Assembly: GCA_023253905.1 (NCBI GenBank)
Contig: JALREG010000230.1
Location: 1-8,949, forward strand
Origin: Burkholderiaceae bacterium
GTDB taxonomy: Bacteria > Pseudomonadota > Gammaproteobacteria > Burkholderiales > Burkholderiaceae
Direction of reading: 5' to 3'
Length of the DNA stretch: 8,949 nucleotides
This document shows, in pieces, positions 1 to 6,128 of this stretch (position 1 is its first letter; each line of letters starts with the position of its first letter). Made by a program: the position numbers and the translations under genes. The notes beneath the pieces were generated by a model. The model was not told the DNA's origin and did no database searches. It saw only the letters and a list, made by a program, of their open reading frames with translations.

Positions 1-361
1 TGCGCTCTACCAGCTCACGGACACCGAGCCCGGTACGACGCACATCCAACAGCAGGTACACCACCAGCTGCCCAGGTCCGTGATAAGTCACCTGCCCGCC
101 CCGGTCGATCTGCACCACCGGAATATCGCCGGTATGCAACAGGTGCTCGGGCTTGCCTGCCTGCCCCTGGGTGAATACTGGCAGGTGCGTCAGCAGCCAC
201 AATTCGTCTGGTGTTTCAGGCGTGCGCGAAGCGGTGAATGCCCGCATGGCATCCCAGACTGGCACGTAATCAAGCGGGGAAAGTTCAGACGCGGCATCCG
301 GCGCACCGGAGCCTTCACTGCGCAGACGACGGACCCGCAGAATCCCTGCAGCGTCCGTCAT
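1..361 (-). CDS. lipB: Octanoyltransferase LipB (5' part; 3' end outside window)
   Basis: LipB moves the octanoyl group from octanoyl-ACP onto lipoyl domains of 2-oxoacid dehydrogenases and the glycine cleavage H protein, the first step of cytoplasmic lipoate synthesis. The 120 visible residues carry the family signature [13 protein letters not shown] at about residues 87-99, preceded by the typical stretch [25 protein letters not shown] (split here as [13 protein letters not shown] then [12 protein letters not shown]) at 51-75. The catalytic Lys and Cys lie further downstream and are not in the window. The ATG at 361-359 is chosen because it overlaps the stop of the upstream DUF493 gene as ATGA, implying translational coupling, and the protein begins in register with LipB homologues. 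Residues about 15-27 (roughly [13 protein letters not shown]) look like a small insertion compared with usual LipB N-termini, from memory of the family. The DUF493-lipB order is standard in betaproteobacteria. Confidence 0.93.
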   Translation of the reverse strand, partial: MTDAAGILRVRRLRSEGSGAPDAASELSPLDYVPVWDAMRAFTASRTPETPDELWLLTHLPVFTQGQAGKPEHLLHTGDIPVVQIDRGGQVTYHGPGQLVVYLLLDVRRTGLGVRELVER

Positions 362-558
362 AACACCATCTTGACGCTCGCGTGCGCCTTGAGGTCCTGA
401 AACATCACGGTCAGCTGCTCCGTGCCGGTGGCTTCGATCACGATGGTGATGGCGAGATAGGTGCCATTGGTGCTCGGACGCACACTCACATGTTCATCAC
501 CCACTTCCGGGGCATGGCGCCGCACCATGGCGATCACTTCATGCTCAAAGTGTGGTGT
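358..558 (-). pseudogene. DUF493/YbeD-family protein, N-terminally truncated
   Basis: Reading the minus strand into the TGA at 360-358 gives FEHEVIAMVRRHAPEV, then a [18 protein letters not shown] segment, ending [13 protein letters not shown]. This matches the C-terminal three quarters of the YbeD/DUF493 (UPF0250) family, including the RHAP, the PS-x-G-x-Y and the terminal VKMVL motifs. E. coli YbeD is 87 residues; here about 25 N-terminal residues, including the FP...KVMG segment, are absent. Upstream of about position 558 the frame stays open but is simply antisense to the Hsp20 gene and has no ATG, GTG or TTG back to at least position 660. The first usable in-frame codons are GTG at 537-535 and ATG at 528-526, both inside the conserved domain. 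DUF493 proteins are small ferredoxin-like regulatory-type domains of unclear function, found next to lipB. I call it a broken gene. An assembly join would give the same picture. Confidence 0.8.
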
Positions 559-992
559 CGCCGTTTGATGAAATGGACCGACTCTTCGATCGGTTGCTCG
601 CCCGGCGCGGCTGGATGCGTCCCTGGCGCGCCGATTGGCCCGCGCTTGGTGAGGCAGGGTGGGTTGAGCCGCGCCTGCCTCGCGTCGATATCGTCGACCG
701 TGAAGACGACATCGTGGTGCGCGCTGAGGTTCCCGGGATCGAAAAGAAGGAACTCGATATCTCGGTCGGTGAAGACAGCGTGACCCTGCGCGGCGAGACC
801 CGGCACGAGGAAAAGGAGGAAGCGGGCGACCTCTACCGTTGCGAGATCTCGCGCGGCGCCTTCAGCCGCACGGTGGGACTCCCGGCGGCGGTGGATGGAT
901 CGAAGGCGAAGGCGGTGTTTCACGACGGCGTGCTCACGCTTACGCTACCCAAAGTCGAGCGCGCCCGCCGTCATACGGTGAAGGTGGACTGA
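552..992 (+). CDS. Hsp20/alpha-crystallin small heat-shock protein
   Basis: This is an ATP-independent holdase chaperone that binds unfolding proteins in the cytoplasm. The 146 residues have the usual short N-terminal arm (SPFDEMDRLFDRLLARRG, residues 3-20) and an alpha-crystallin domain from about 44 to 137. Within it are VVRAEVPGIEKKELDISV (55-72), RCEISRGAFSRTVGLP (96-111) and the hallmark GVLTLTLPK (126-134). The C-terminal VKV (143-145) occupies the place of the I-x-I oligomerisation motif. The start is uncertain: the frame is open further upstream but has no ATG, so GTG 552 or GTG 555 is proposed, and no Shine-Dalgarno sequence precedes either. Homologues usually have an ATG and a few residues ahead of SPFDEMDRLF, so the native first codons may have been lost at the junction with the truncated DUF493 gene. 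No heat-shock promoter is visible upstream, since that DNA is DUF493 coding sequence. Confidence 0.9.
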   Translation: MVSPFDEMDRLFDRLLARRGWMRPWRADWPALGEAGWVEPRLPRVDIVDREDDIVVRAEVPGIEKKELDISVGEDSVTLRGETRHEEKEEAGDLYRCEISRGAFSRTVGLPAAVDGSKAKAVFHDGVLTLTLPKVERARRHTVKVD

Positions 993-1005
993 GACGCGGA
1001 TACGC

Positions 1006-1033
1006 CGCTGCCGTCGGGGCGCCGGCGGTAGCG
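1006..1033 (+). terminator. Candidate stem-loop after hsp20
   Basis: Thirteen bases after the Hsp20 stop, CGCTGCCG (1006-1013) can pair with CGGTAGCG (1026-1033), giving eight pairs including one G-U, with a 12-base loop. No T-run follows (only TTGCG), so it is at best a weak or Rho-assisted terminator. A second small hairpin, TCCGA-ctcat-TCGGA, lies at 1049-1063. The rest of the 186-base gap 993-1178 shows no gene; a possible -10-like TATCCT at about 1098-1103 lacks a convincing -35 partner. Confidence 0.3.
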
Positions 1034-1178
1034 TTGCGCCCGGGCGGCTCCGACTCATTCGGACCGTCAGGGCGCGCCTGCGCTGGTGCCGCGGATCCCG
1101 TATCCTTTGCGCTCTCGCGGCGGCTGGACTGCCGCAGGTGCCCACATGACGGGGCGCCGCATTGCCTCGGAGGTCCGC

Positions 1179-2198
1179 ATGAACAGCATTGATGTTGAAG
1201 TCCTGCGCACCGCGATCCAGTGGATGGACGCGGGCCATCGTGTCACGCTCAGTACCGTCGTACGGACCTGGGGCTCGGCCCCGCGGCCGCCCGGCTCGCT
1301 CATGATCATTCGCGACGATGGCCAGGTGGCGGGGTCGGTATCAGGGGGCTGTATCGAGGACGATCTGATCCGGCGTCTGCGCGAGGGCGATCTTGATTCA
1401 GCATTGCCGATGAGCACGGTGTACGGCGAAACCGCCGAGGAGGTGCAGCGGTTTGGTCTGCCCTGCGGCGGCACCGTGCAGGTGGTACTTGAGCCGCTTT
1501 CCACGCAATCGGGTTTGCGCGACCTGCTGTCTCGAATCGAGGCGCATGAGGTGGTGCAGCGTTCGCTCGACATGCGAACCGGCATGGCAACGCTCAAGCC
1601 CGCACAGGTGGGCGATATCGTAGCCTTCGACGGCCAGACGCTGCGCACCGTTCATGGTCCGCGCTACCGTCTGCTCGTGATTGGCGCGGGCCAGCTTTCG
1701 CACTACCTGGCCAACATGGCGCTCATGCTCGACTATCAGGTCACGATCTGCGACCCACGTTCGGAGTACCACAGTACCTGGCAGGCGCAGCCTGGGGTCA
1801 CGCTTTCCTCGCAGATGCCTGACGACCTGGTGCTTGCCATGCAGTTGGACGCCAACAGCGCCGTGGTGTGCGTCACCCATGATCCGAAACTCGATGATCT
1901 CGCGCTTATCGAGGCGCTCAAGACCTCGGCGTTTTACATCGCCGCGATTGGTTCGCGACGCAACAACGAGCGGCGTCGCGAGCGGCTGCTTGAATTCGAT
2001 CTCTCGCGCGCCGAAGTGGATCGATTGCGGGGTCCGGCGGGGTTATCGATTGGCGCGCTCACGTCGCCCGAGATCGCGCTCGCGATCATCGCGGAAATGA
2101 CCGCCACGCGGCGAGGGGTGAATCTGTCAGGGCCGCTCGCTGACTGGAGCGGTTCGGGCACAGAGTGCCGCCTCGAATCGCTCCCCTTCGCGCGCTGA
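1179..2198 (+). CDS. XdhC/CoxI-family molybdenum hydroxylase maturation protein
   Basis: This family (XdhC, CoxI, PaoD) binds the molybdenum cofactor or its cytosine dinucleotide form and helps load the sulfurated cofactor into xanthine dehydrogenase, CO dehydrogenase-like or aldehyde oxidoreductase enzymes. The 339 residues show the N-terminal XdhC_CoxI domain with TWGSAPRPPGS (30-40), GSVSGGCIE (52-60) and GLPCGGTV (93-100), the last two containing the conserved cysteines 58 and 96. The C-terminal Rossmann-like XdhC domain has LLVIGAGQLSHYLA (165-178), VVCVTHDPKLDDLALIEAL (229-247), AAIGSRRN (255-262) and GLSIGALTSPEIALAIIAEM (288-307). The start at ATG 1179 is supported by a strong GGAGG-type ribosome site at 1169-1173, five bases upstream; an in-frame extension to 1086 lacks this and has no family similarity. 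No molybdoenzyme structural gene is in the window. The gene overlaps the following esterase by 34 bases, suggesting cotranscription. Confidence 0.9.
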   Translation: MNSIDVEVLRTAIQWMDAGHRVTLSTVVRTWGSAPRPPGSLMIIRDDGQVAGSVSGGCIEDDLIRRLREGDLDSALPMSTVYGETAEEVQRFGLPCGGTVQVVLEPLSTQSGLRDLLSRIEAHEVVQRSLDMRTGMATLKPAQVGDIVAFDGQTLRTVHGPRYRLLVIGAGQLSHYLANMALMLDYQVTICDPRSEYHSTWQAQPGVTLSSQMPDDLVLAMQLDANSAVVCVTHDPKLDDLALIEALKTSAFYIAAIGSRRNNERRRERLLEFDLSRAEVDRLRGPAGLSIGALTSPEIALAIIAEMTATRRGVNLSGPLADWSGSGTECRLESLPFAR

Positions 2199-3007
2199 GC
2201 ACGCCGCGCGAGGCGCTCGCACGGGCGCTGCTCGCGCCGGCGGCGCCGCTCATGGTCTGGCAGGGCCGGCGCGTTCGGCGTCTGGCCCTGCGGCTTCCGG
2301 AAGCTGCAGGCGCCCGGATTGGTGAAGCCGAGATGGATGGCGCGGGCGCACGGTTGCTGATCGTGGGCGATTCGTCGGCCGCCGGAGTGGGCGTTACCGA
2401 TCAGTCGCAAGCCTTGTCAGGCCAACTGATCAGCGCACTGGCCGCACGCGGGGTGACGCCAGGCCGCTGGCAGCTGATCGCCCGCACCGGTGTGTCGGCC
2501 GCGGCGTTGCCCGCGCTGATTGACCAGGGCCTTGACGAGGCGCGCACGCCGGCAGAGTCCTTCGATGTCGCGCTGGTGGTGGTGGGGGTGAACGATGTCA
2601 CGGGCGCCACGCCGATCGCGCGCTGGCTCGCCGATCTCGACCGCCTGCACGCGCGCCTCAAAGGTCTGGGCGTGCGGGCTGCGGTGTTTTCAGGACTGCC
2701 GCCCATGGACCGATTCATCGCGCTCCCGCAGCCACTCAGAATGTGGCTGGGGCTGCAGGCACGACGTTATGACCGCGCGCTCGGCCAGTGGAGTACGGCA
2801 CGCTCGGGCACCTTGCATTGGGTATTGCCGCGGCTCCATGATCCCGCACTCCTCGCGTCCGACGGCTTTCATCCGGGTGAGGCGGGATGCGCGCTCTGGG
2901 CGCGTGAACTCGCGCAAACGCTGGCTCCGCTCCTTGCTGCCGATCAGGGCGCAGGAGGATCGACCGGGATCTCGCGCTTCAGACCGGAATCATCGATCGC
3001 GACATAG
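2165..3007 (+). CDS. SGNH/GDSL-family hydrolase (esterase)
   Basis: This is a 280-residue SGNH hydrolase, probably an esterase or acyl hydrolase of unknown substrate. The catalytic blocks are readable: block I LLIVGDSSAAGVG with nucleophile Ser70, block II glycine in ARTGVSA (Gly109), block III GVND (Asn143), and block V DGFHP with Asp233 and His236. The N-terminal part, ALLAPAAPLMVWQGRRVRRLALRLPEAAG split over residues 21-49, fits the arm seen in related proteins. For that reason I favour the GTG at 2165 over the later ATG at 2252, which would remove part of it; no clear Shine-Dalgarno precedes either. A hydrophobic stretch at about 18-30 is too short and alanine-rich for me to call a signal peptide confidently. 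The start lies inside the xdhC-like gene (34-base overlap), consistent with translational coupling. The last 21 residues beyond the hydrolase fold are encoded antisense to the yciA 3' end and are probably non-conserved tail. Confidence 0.85.
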   Translation: MPPRIAPLRALSTPREALARALLAPAAPLMVWQGRRVRRLALRLPEAAGARIGEAEMDGAGARLLIVGDSSAAGVGVTDQSQALSGQLISALAARGVTPGRWQLIARTGVSAAALPALIDQGLDEARTPAESFDVALVVVGVNDVTGATPIARWLADLDRLHARLKGLGVRAAVFSGLPPMDRFIALPQPLRMWLGLQARRYDRALGQWSTARSGTLHWVLPRLHDPALLASDGFHPGEAGCALWARELAQTLAPLLAADQGAGGSTGISRFRPESSIAT

Positions 3008-3378
3008 GTGAGCGTGGCTTCGGTCACCTTGACCACGACCGGTTGCGCCGGGTTACGCTCGGCGATCACCTCTACATGCACCGTGACCGACGTGCGACCC
3101 GCGCGTTCGATACAGGCGTAGAACGACACCACGTCACCGACCGAAATCGGCTGGCGGAACTGAAACGCGTTGACCGCAACGGTCGCGACTCTGCCGCGGG
3201 CCCGGCGCGCTGCACAGATGCCACCAGCGATATCGACCTGCGCCATCACCCAGCCGCCAAAAATATCGCCGTTGGCATTGACATCAGCGGGCATGGGCAC
3301 CACGCGGAGCACGAGCGAGTGTCCCGGGGGGGCGTGATCGGTTGCGTGGGATCGCGCGCCGGTGGTCTTGGGATTCAT
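2944..3378 (-). CDS. yciA: YciA-type acyl-CoA thioesterase (hotdog fold)
   Basis: This enzyme hydrolyses acyl-CoA to free acid and CoA in the cytoplasm, probably with broad chain-length range as for YciA. The 144 residues have the family core VVPMPADVNANGDIFGGWVMAQ (split as VVPMPADVNANGD at 26-38 and IFGGWVMAQVDIAGG at 39-53), then GRVATVAVNAFQFRQPISVGDVV at 62-84, TSVTVHVEV at 96-104 and the closing TEATLTYVAID at 119-129, all typical of YciA/BACH hotdog thioesterases. The NANGD...D region (34-49) carries the conserved acidic and Asn residues near the active site of the family. The ATG at 3378-3376 was chosen because the upstream in-frame extension to 3516 is low-complexity and crosses the divergent gene; only a weak AAGG lies upstream. 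It is divergently transcribed from the Atm1-type exporter, and its 3' end overlaps the convergent esterase gene by 64 bases. Confidence 0.9.
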   Translation of the reverse strand: MNPKTTGARSHATDHAPPGHSLVLRVVPMPADVNANGDIFGGWVMAQVDIAGGICAARRARGRVATVAVNAFQFRQPISVGDVVSFYACIERAGRTSVTVHVEVIAERNPAQPVVVKVTEATLTYVAIDDSGLKREIPVDPPAP

Positions 3379-3447
3379 GCTGGCGGGCCTTGTTGGATTA
3401 CGTGCGCGCACAATATCGGTTTCCTTCCTGAGAAGACAAGAGATCCG
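3379..3447. promoter_or_regulatory. Divergent promoter region between yciA and the Atm1-type exporter
   Basis: This 69-base gap must hold the promoters of both divergent genes unless they are read through from elsewhere. For yciA (minus strand) a sigma70-like pair is readable: -35 TTGTCT (3439-3434) and -10 GATATT (3417-3412) with a 16-base spacer, four of six matches each. A weaker plus-strand pair, TTGTTG (3390-3395) and AATATC (3412-3417), also with a 16-base spacer, could serve the exporter. A perfect 10-base palindrome GTGCGCGCAC (3402-3411) lies next to the overlapping -10 elements, where a bound protein could affect both promoters. In GC-rich DNA a short palindrome can arise by chance. 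The exporter ribosome site is probably AAGAG at 3438-3442. Confidence 0.4.
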
Positions 3448-5286
3448 ATGCGAGATCATGCCCGGCGCGCTGCGCCCGCCTCTATACCCACTGCCGCAGC
3501 CGTGTCCGGCGCTCAACCCATTCGTGGTGACTGGCAGACAGTGTCGCGGCTGCTCCCCTATCTGTGGGCCTGGCGGGGCCGGGTGTTGTTTGCACTCGCC
3601 TGTCTGGTGGCGGCCAAGCTCGCCAACGTTGGTGTGCCCTTGGTGCTGAAAGCGGTGGTCGATGCGCTCGATACGCCCGAGGCGGCCGCGCGCGCGGCCA
3701 TCGCAGTGCCGGTGGCCCTAATCGTGGGCTACGGTCTGCTTCGGCTGTCGGTGTCGCTCTTTACCGAGCTGAGGGAGCTTGTGTTTTCGCGGGTGACCCA
3801 TGAGGCCAATCGCACGATCGTGCTGCAGGTCTTCCGGCACCTGTTCGACATGTCGCTGCGGTTTCATCTCGATCGCCAGATGGGCGGGATGACGCGCGAC
3901 ATCGAGCGCGGTTCGCAGGGCGTCTCGAGCCTGATTTCCTACACCCTCTACAGCATCCTTCCCACGGTGATCGAAGTGTCGCTCGTGATCGGATATCTGT
4001 TCTGGCACTACGAGTCGTCATTTGGCCTCATCGCGCTCTCGGCCCTTGTTGTTTATGTGATTTATACGATTCGCGTCACCGAGTGGCGGACGCATTTCCG
4101 CCGGGAAATGAATGAGCAGGATTCGCGCGCGAGCACGCGAGCGATCGATGCGCTCATCAACTACGAGACGGTGAAGTACTTTGGTAATGAGCGTTTCGAG
4201 GCTGAGCGCTATGACACGGAACTGCGAAAGCGCATGCGTGCGGCCATCCGCTCGCAGGCGTCGTTATCGCTCCTTAATTTCGGTCAGGCCACCATTATTG
4301 CCGTGGCGGTGTCGCTTCTCATGTGGCGGGCGGTGGCGGGCGTGATGTCGGGCGAAATGACGCTGGGCGATCTGGTGCTGGTGAATGCTTTCATGATCCA
4401 GCTCTACATTCCGCTCAATTTTCTGGGTGTGCTCTACCGGGAGATCAAACAGGCGCTCACCGACATGGAGCGGATGTTTCGGCTGCTGACAGAAAAACGC
4501 GAAGTAGCCGATGCGCCGGATGCGCGGGCGCTGGCTGTGGGACGGGGCCCGGAAATTCGGTTTGAGCGCGTGGGCTTTCACTATGACGCCGCGCGTCCGA
4601 TCCTCCATGACATCGACTTCGTGATCGCACCCGGCACCACCACTGCCGTGGTGGGCGCAAGCGGCGCTGGCAAGTCAACGCTCGCCCGTCTGATGTTTCG
4701 CTTCTACGACGTGAGCGCCGGGCGCATTCTGGTTGACGGACAGGATATCCGCGCGGTTACGCAGGAGAGCCTGCGCTCGGCGATCGGGATCGTGCCGCAG
4801 GACACGGTGCTCTTTAACGACACGATCCGCTACAACATTGCCTATGGCCACCCGGAGGCAAGCCGCGAGGCCATCGAGCAGGTGACCCGCGCAGCCCAGT
4901 TGCATGACTTCATTGCGGCGCTACCGCAGGGCTATGACAGTCCGGTGGGCGAGCGCGGTTTGAAGCTATCGGGCGGCGAGAAGCAGCGCGTGGCGATTGC
5001 ACGAACGCTTCTGAAGAATCCGCCGGTCCTGCTCCTCGATGAAGCCACCTCAGCCCTCGATACCCGCAACGAACAGGCGATTCAGCAGGCCCTGCGCGCG
5101 GCGGCGGCCGGGAGGACAGCGCTCGTGATCGCGCATCGCCTGTCGACCATCGTCGATGCTGATCAGATTCTGGTGCTCGACGCTGGCCGGATCGTGGAGC
5201 GCGGCACGCATGATGCGTTGCTCGAGGCTGGTGGGGTGTATGCCCGGATGTGGGCCGCGCAGGCGGCGGGGGAGCTTACTGCCTGA
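3448..5286 (+). CDS. Atm1/HMT1-type ABC exporter, fused permease and ATPase
   Basis: This inner-membrane half-transporter (works as a homodimer) is 612 residues, the usual length for the Atm1/HMT1 family, which exports glutathione-linked or metal-thiol compounds. Six membrane segments are visible between about residues 45 and 335. The ATPase domain follows: Walker A GASGAGKST (403-411), Q-loop Gln451, signature LSGGEKQR (507-514), Walker B VLLLDEATSALD with Asp531/Glu532, and H-loop His563. Family-specific marks are NYETVKYFGNE before membrane segment 5, LLNFGQ with Asn277 and Gln280 (matching the spacing of the Asn/Gln pair reported to contact glutathione in bacterial Atm1, from memory), and YREIKQALTDMERMF linking to the ATPase. 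The start ATG 3448 has an AAGAG site seven bases upstream. The frame is open back to 3043, but that part is antisense to yciA. A lipid A flippase (MsbA) is less likely given these motifs. Confidence 0.9.
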   Translation: MRDHARRAAPASIPTAAAVSGAQPIRGDWQTVSRLLPYLWAWRGRVLFALACLVAAKLANVGVPLVLKAVVDALDTPEAAARAAIAVPVALIVGYGLLRLSVSLFTELRELVFSRVTHEANRTIVLQVFRHLFDMSLRFHLDRQMGGMTRDIERGSQGVSSLISYTLYSILPTVIEVSLVIGYLFWHYESSFGLIALSALVVYVIYTIRVTEWRTHFRREMNEQDSRASTRAIDALINYETVKYFGNERFEAERYDTELRKRMRAAIRSQASLSLLNFGQATIIAVAVSLLMWRAVAGVMSGEMTLGDLVLVNAFMIQLYIPLNFLGVLYREIKQALTDMERMFRLLTEKREVADAPDARALAVGRGPEIRFERVGFHYDAARPILHDIDFVIAPGTTTAVVGASGAGKSTLARLMFRFYDVSAGRILVDGQDIRAVTQESLRSAIGIVPQDTVLFNDTIRYNIAYGHPEASREAIEQVTRAAQLHDFIAALPQGYDSPVGERGLKLSGGEKQRVAIARTLLKNPPVLLLDEATSALDTRNEQAIQQALRAAAAGRTALVIAHRLSTIVDADQILVLDAGRIVERGTHDALLEAGGVYARMWAAQAAGELTA

Positions 5287-5308
5287 CTGCCTGATGCAGG
5301 GTGTGTGA

Positions 5309-5327
5309 CGCAGCGCCGACGGCTGCG
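5309..5327. terminator. Weak stem-loop in convergent gap between exporter and aapP
   Basis: The 42-base gap between the two converging stop codons contains CGCAGC (5309-5314) and GCTGCG (5322-5327), a six-pair stem with a seven-base loop. The stem abuts the aapP stop region. Its location fits a shared bidirectional terminator, but the stem is short and no T-run flanks it on either strand, so this is only a candidate. Confidence 0.25.
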
Positions 5328-5328
5328 C

Positions 5329-6096
5329 TCACCGATCCAGGATCTGGCTCAGGAACTGCTGCGTGCGCTCATTTTTCGGCGAATCGAAGAACGCATCGGG
5401 CGTATTTTCCTCAACGATTTCGCCCCGATCCATAAAGATCACGCGGTCGGCTACCGCGCGCGCGAAGCCCATTTCATGGGTTACGCAGAGCATGGTCATG
5501 CCTTCACGCGCGAGCATGATCATGGTGTCGAGCACTTCCTTCACCATTTCCGGGTCGAGCGCCGAGGTGGGCTCGTCGAACAGCATTACCGACGGCGTCA
5601 TGCAGAGCGCGCGTGCGATCGCCACGCGCTGCTGCTGGCCGCCCGACAACTGTCCGGGGTATTTGTGTGCCTGATCGGCGATCCGCACGCGCTCCAGATA
5701 GCGCATGGCGGCGGCCTCGGCGGCGGTGCGCGCCTGCTTTCTTACCCAGATCGGTGCGAGCGTGCAGTTGTCGAGCACGGTCAGGTGCGGAAACAGGTTG
5801 AAGTGCTGAAATACCATGCCAACTTCGGAGCGAACCTGGTCGATGTTCTTGAGGTCATCGCTCAGTTCGACGCCGTTTACCACGATGCGGCCGCGCTGGT
5901 GGGTCTCCAGCCGATTGATACAGCGAATGAGTGTGGACTTGCCCGATCCCGACGGCCCGCACACCACAATGCGCTCGCCCTTGCGGACGGTGAGCGAGAT
6001 GTCGCGCAGCACCTGAAAATCGCCGAACCATTTCGACAAGCCGGTGATGTCGATGGCGGGCGCCACATCGGTAAGCGGGGCGGTCTGGGCGGTCAT
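5329..6096 (-). CDS. aapP: General L-amino acid ABC importer, ATP-binding protein AapP
   Basis: This is the cytoplasmic ATPase that drives the AapJQMP polar amino-acid importer. The 255 residues contain all ABC motifs: Walker [10 protein letters not shown] (47-55), Q-loop Gln97 in [11 protein letters not shown], signature LSGGQQQR (150-157), Walker [13 protein letters not shown] (170-181, Glu175) and H-loop His207 in [15 protein letters not shown]. The [13 protein letters not shown] and THEMGFAR segments are characteristic of the polar amino-acid ATPases (GlnQ, HisP, AapP). Gene order after aapJ, aapQ and aapM makes AapP the specific call. The ATG at 6096-6094 has GGAG at 6108-6105, eight bases upstream, and begins 32 bases after the aapM stop. 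It is the last gene of the operon and converges on the Atm1-type exporter. Confidence 0.94.
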   Translation of the reverse strand: MTAQTAPLTDVAPAIDITGLSKWFGDFQVLRDISLTVRKGERIVVCGPSGSGKSTLIRCINRLETHQRGRIVVNGVELSDDLKNIDQVRSEVGMVFQHFNLFPHLTVLDNCTLAPIWVRKQARTAAEAAAMRYLERVRIADQAHKYPGQLSGGQQQRVAIARALCMTPSVMLFDEPTSALDPEMVKEVLDTMIMLAREGMTMLCVTHEMGFARAVADRVIFMDRGEIVEENTPDAFFDSPKNERTQQFLSQILDR

Positions 6097-6128
6097 GACG
6101 GGGACTCCGGTTCAGGCGGTATCGGCGC

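Noticed and set aside
534..923. Minus-strand open frame of 129 codons that might be taken for the DUF493 N-terminus
   Set aside because: It is in a different frame from the DUF493 remnant and is simply antisense to Hsp20. It shows no DUF493 motif.
1086..1178. N-terminal extension of the XdhC-like protein
   Set aside because: No similarity to the family and no ribosome site, whereas ATG 1179 has GGAGG at ideal spacing.
3043..3447. In-frame upstream extension of the Atm1-type exporter
   Set aside because: It is antisense to the conserved yciA gene, has no transporter similarity, and the ATG at 3448 has a ribosome site and gives the normal family length.
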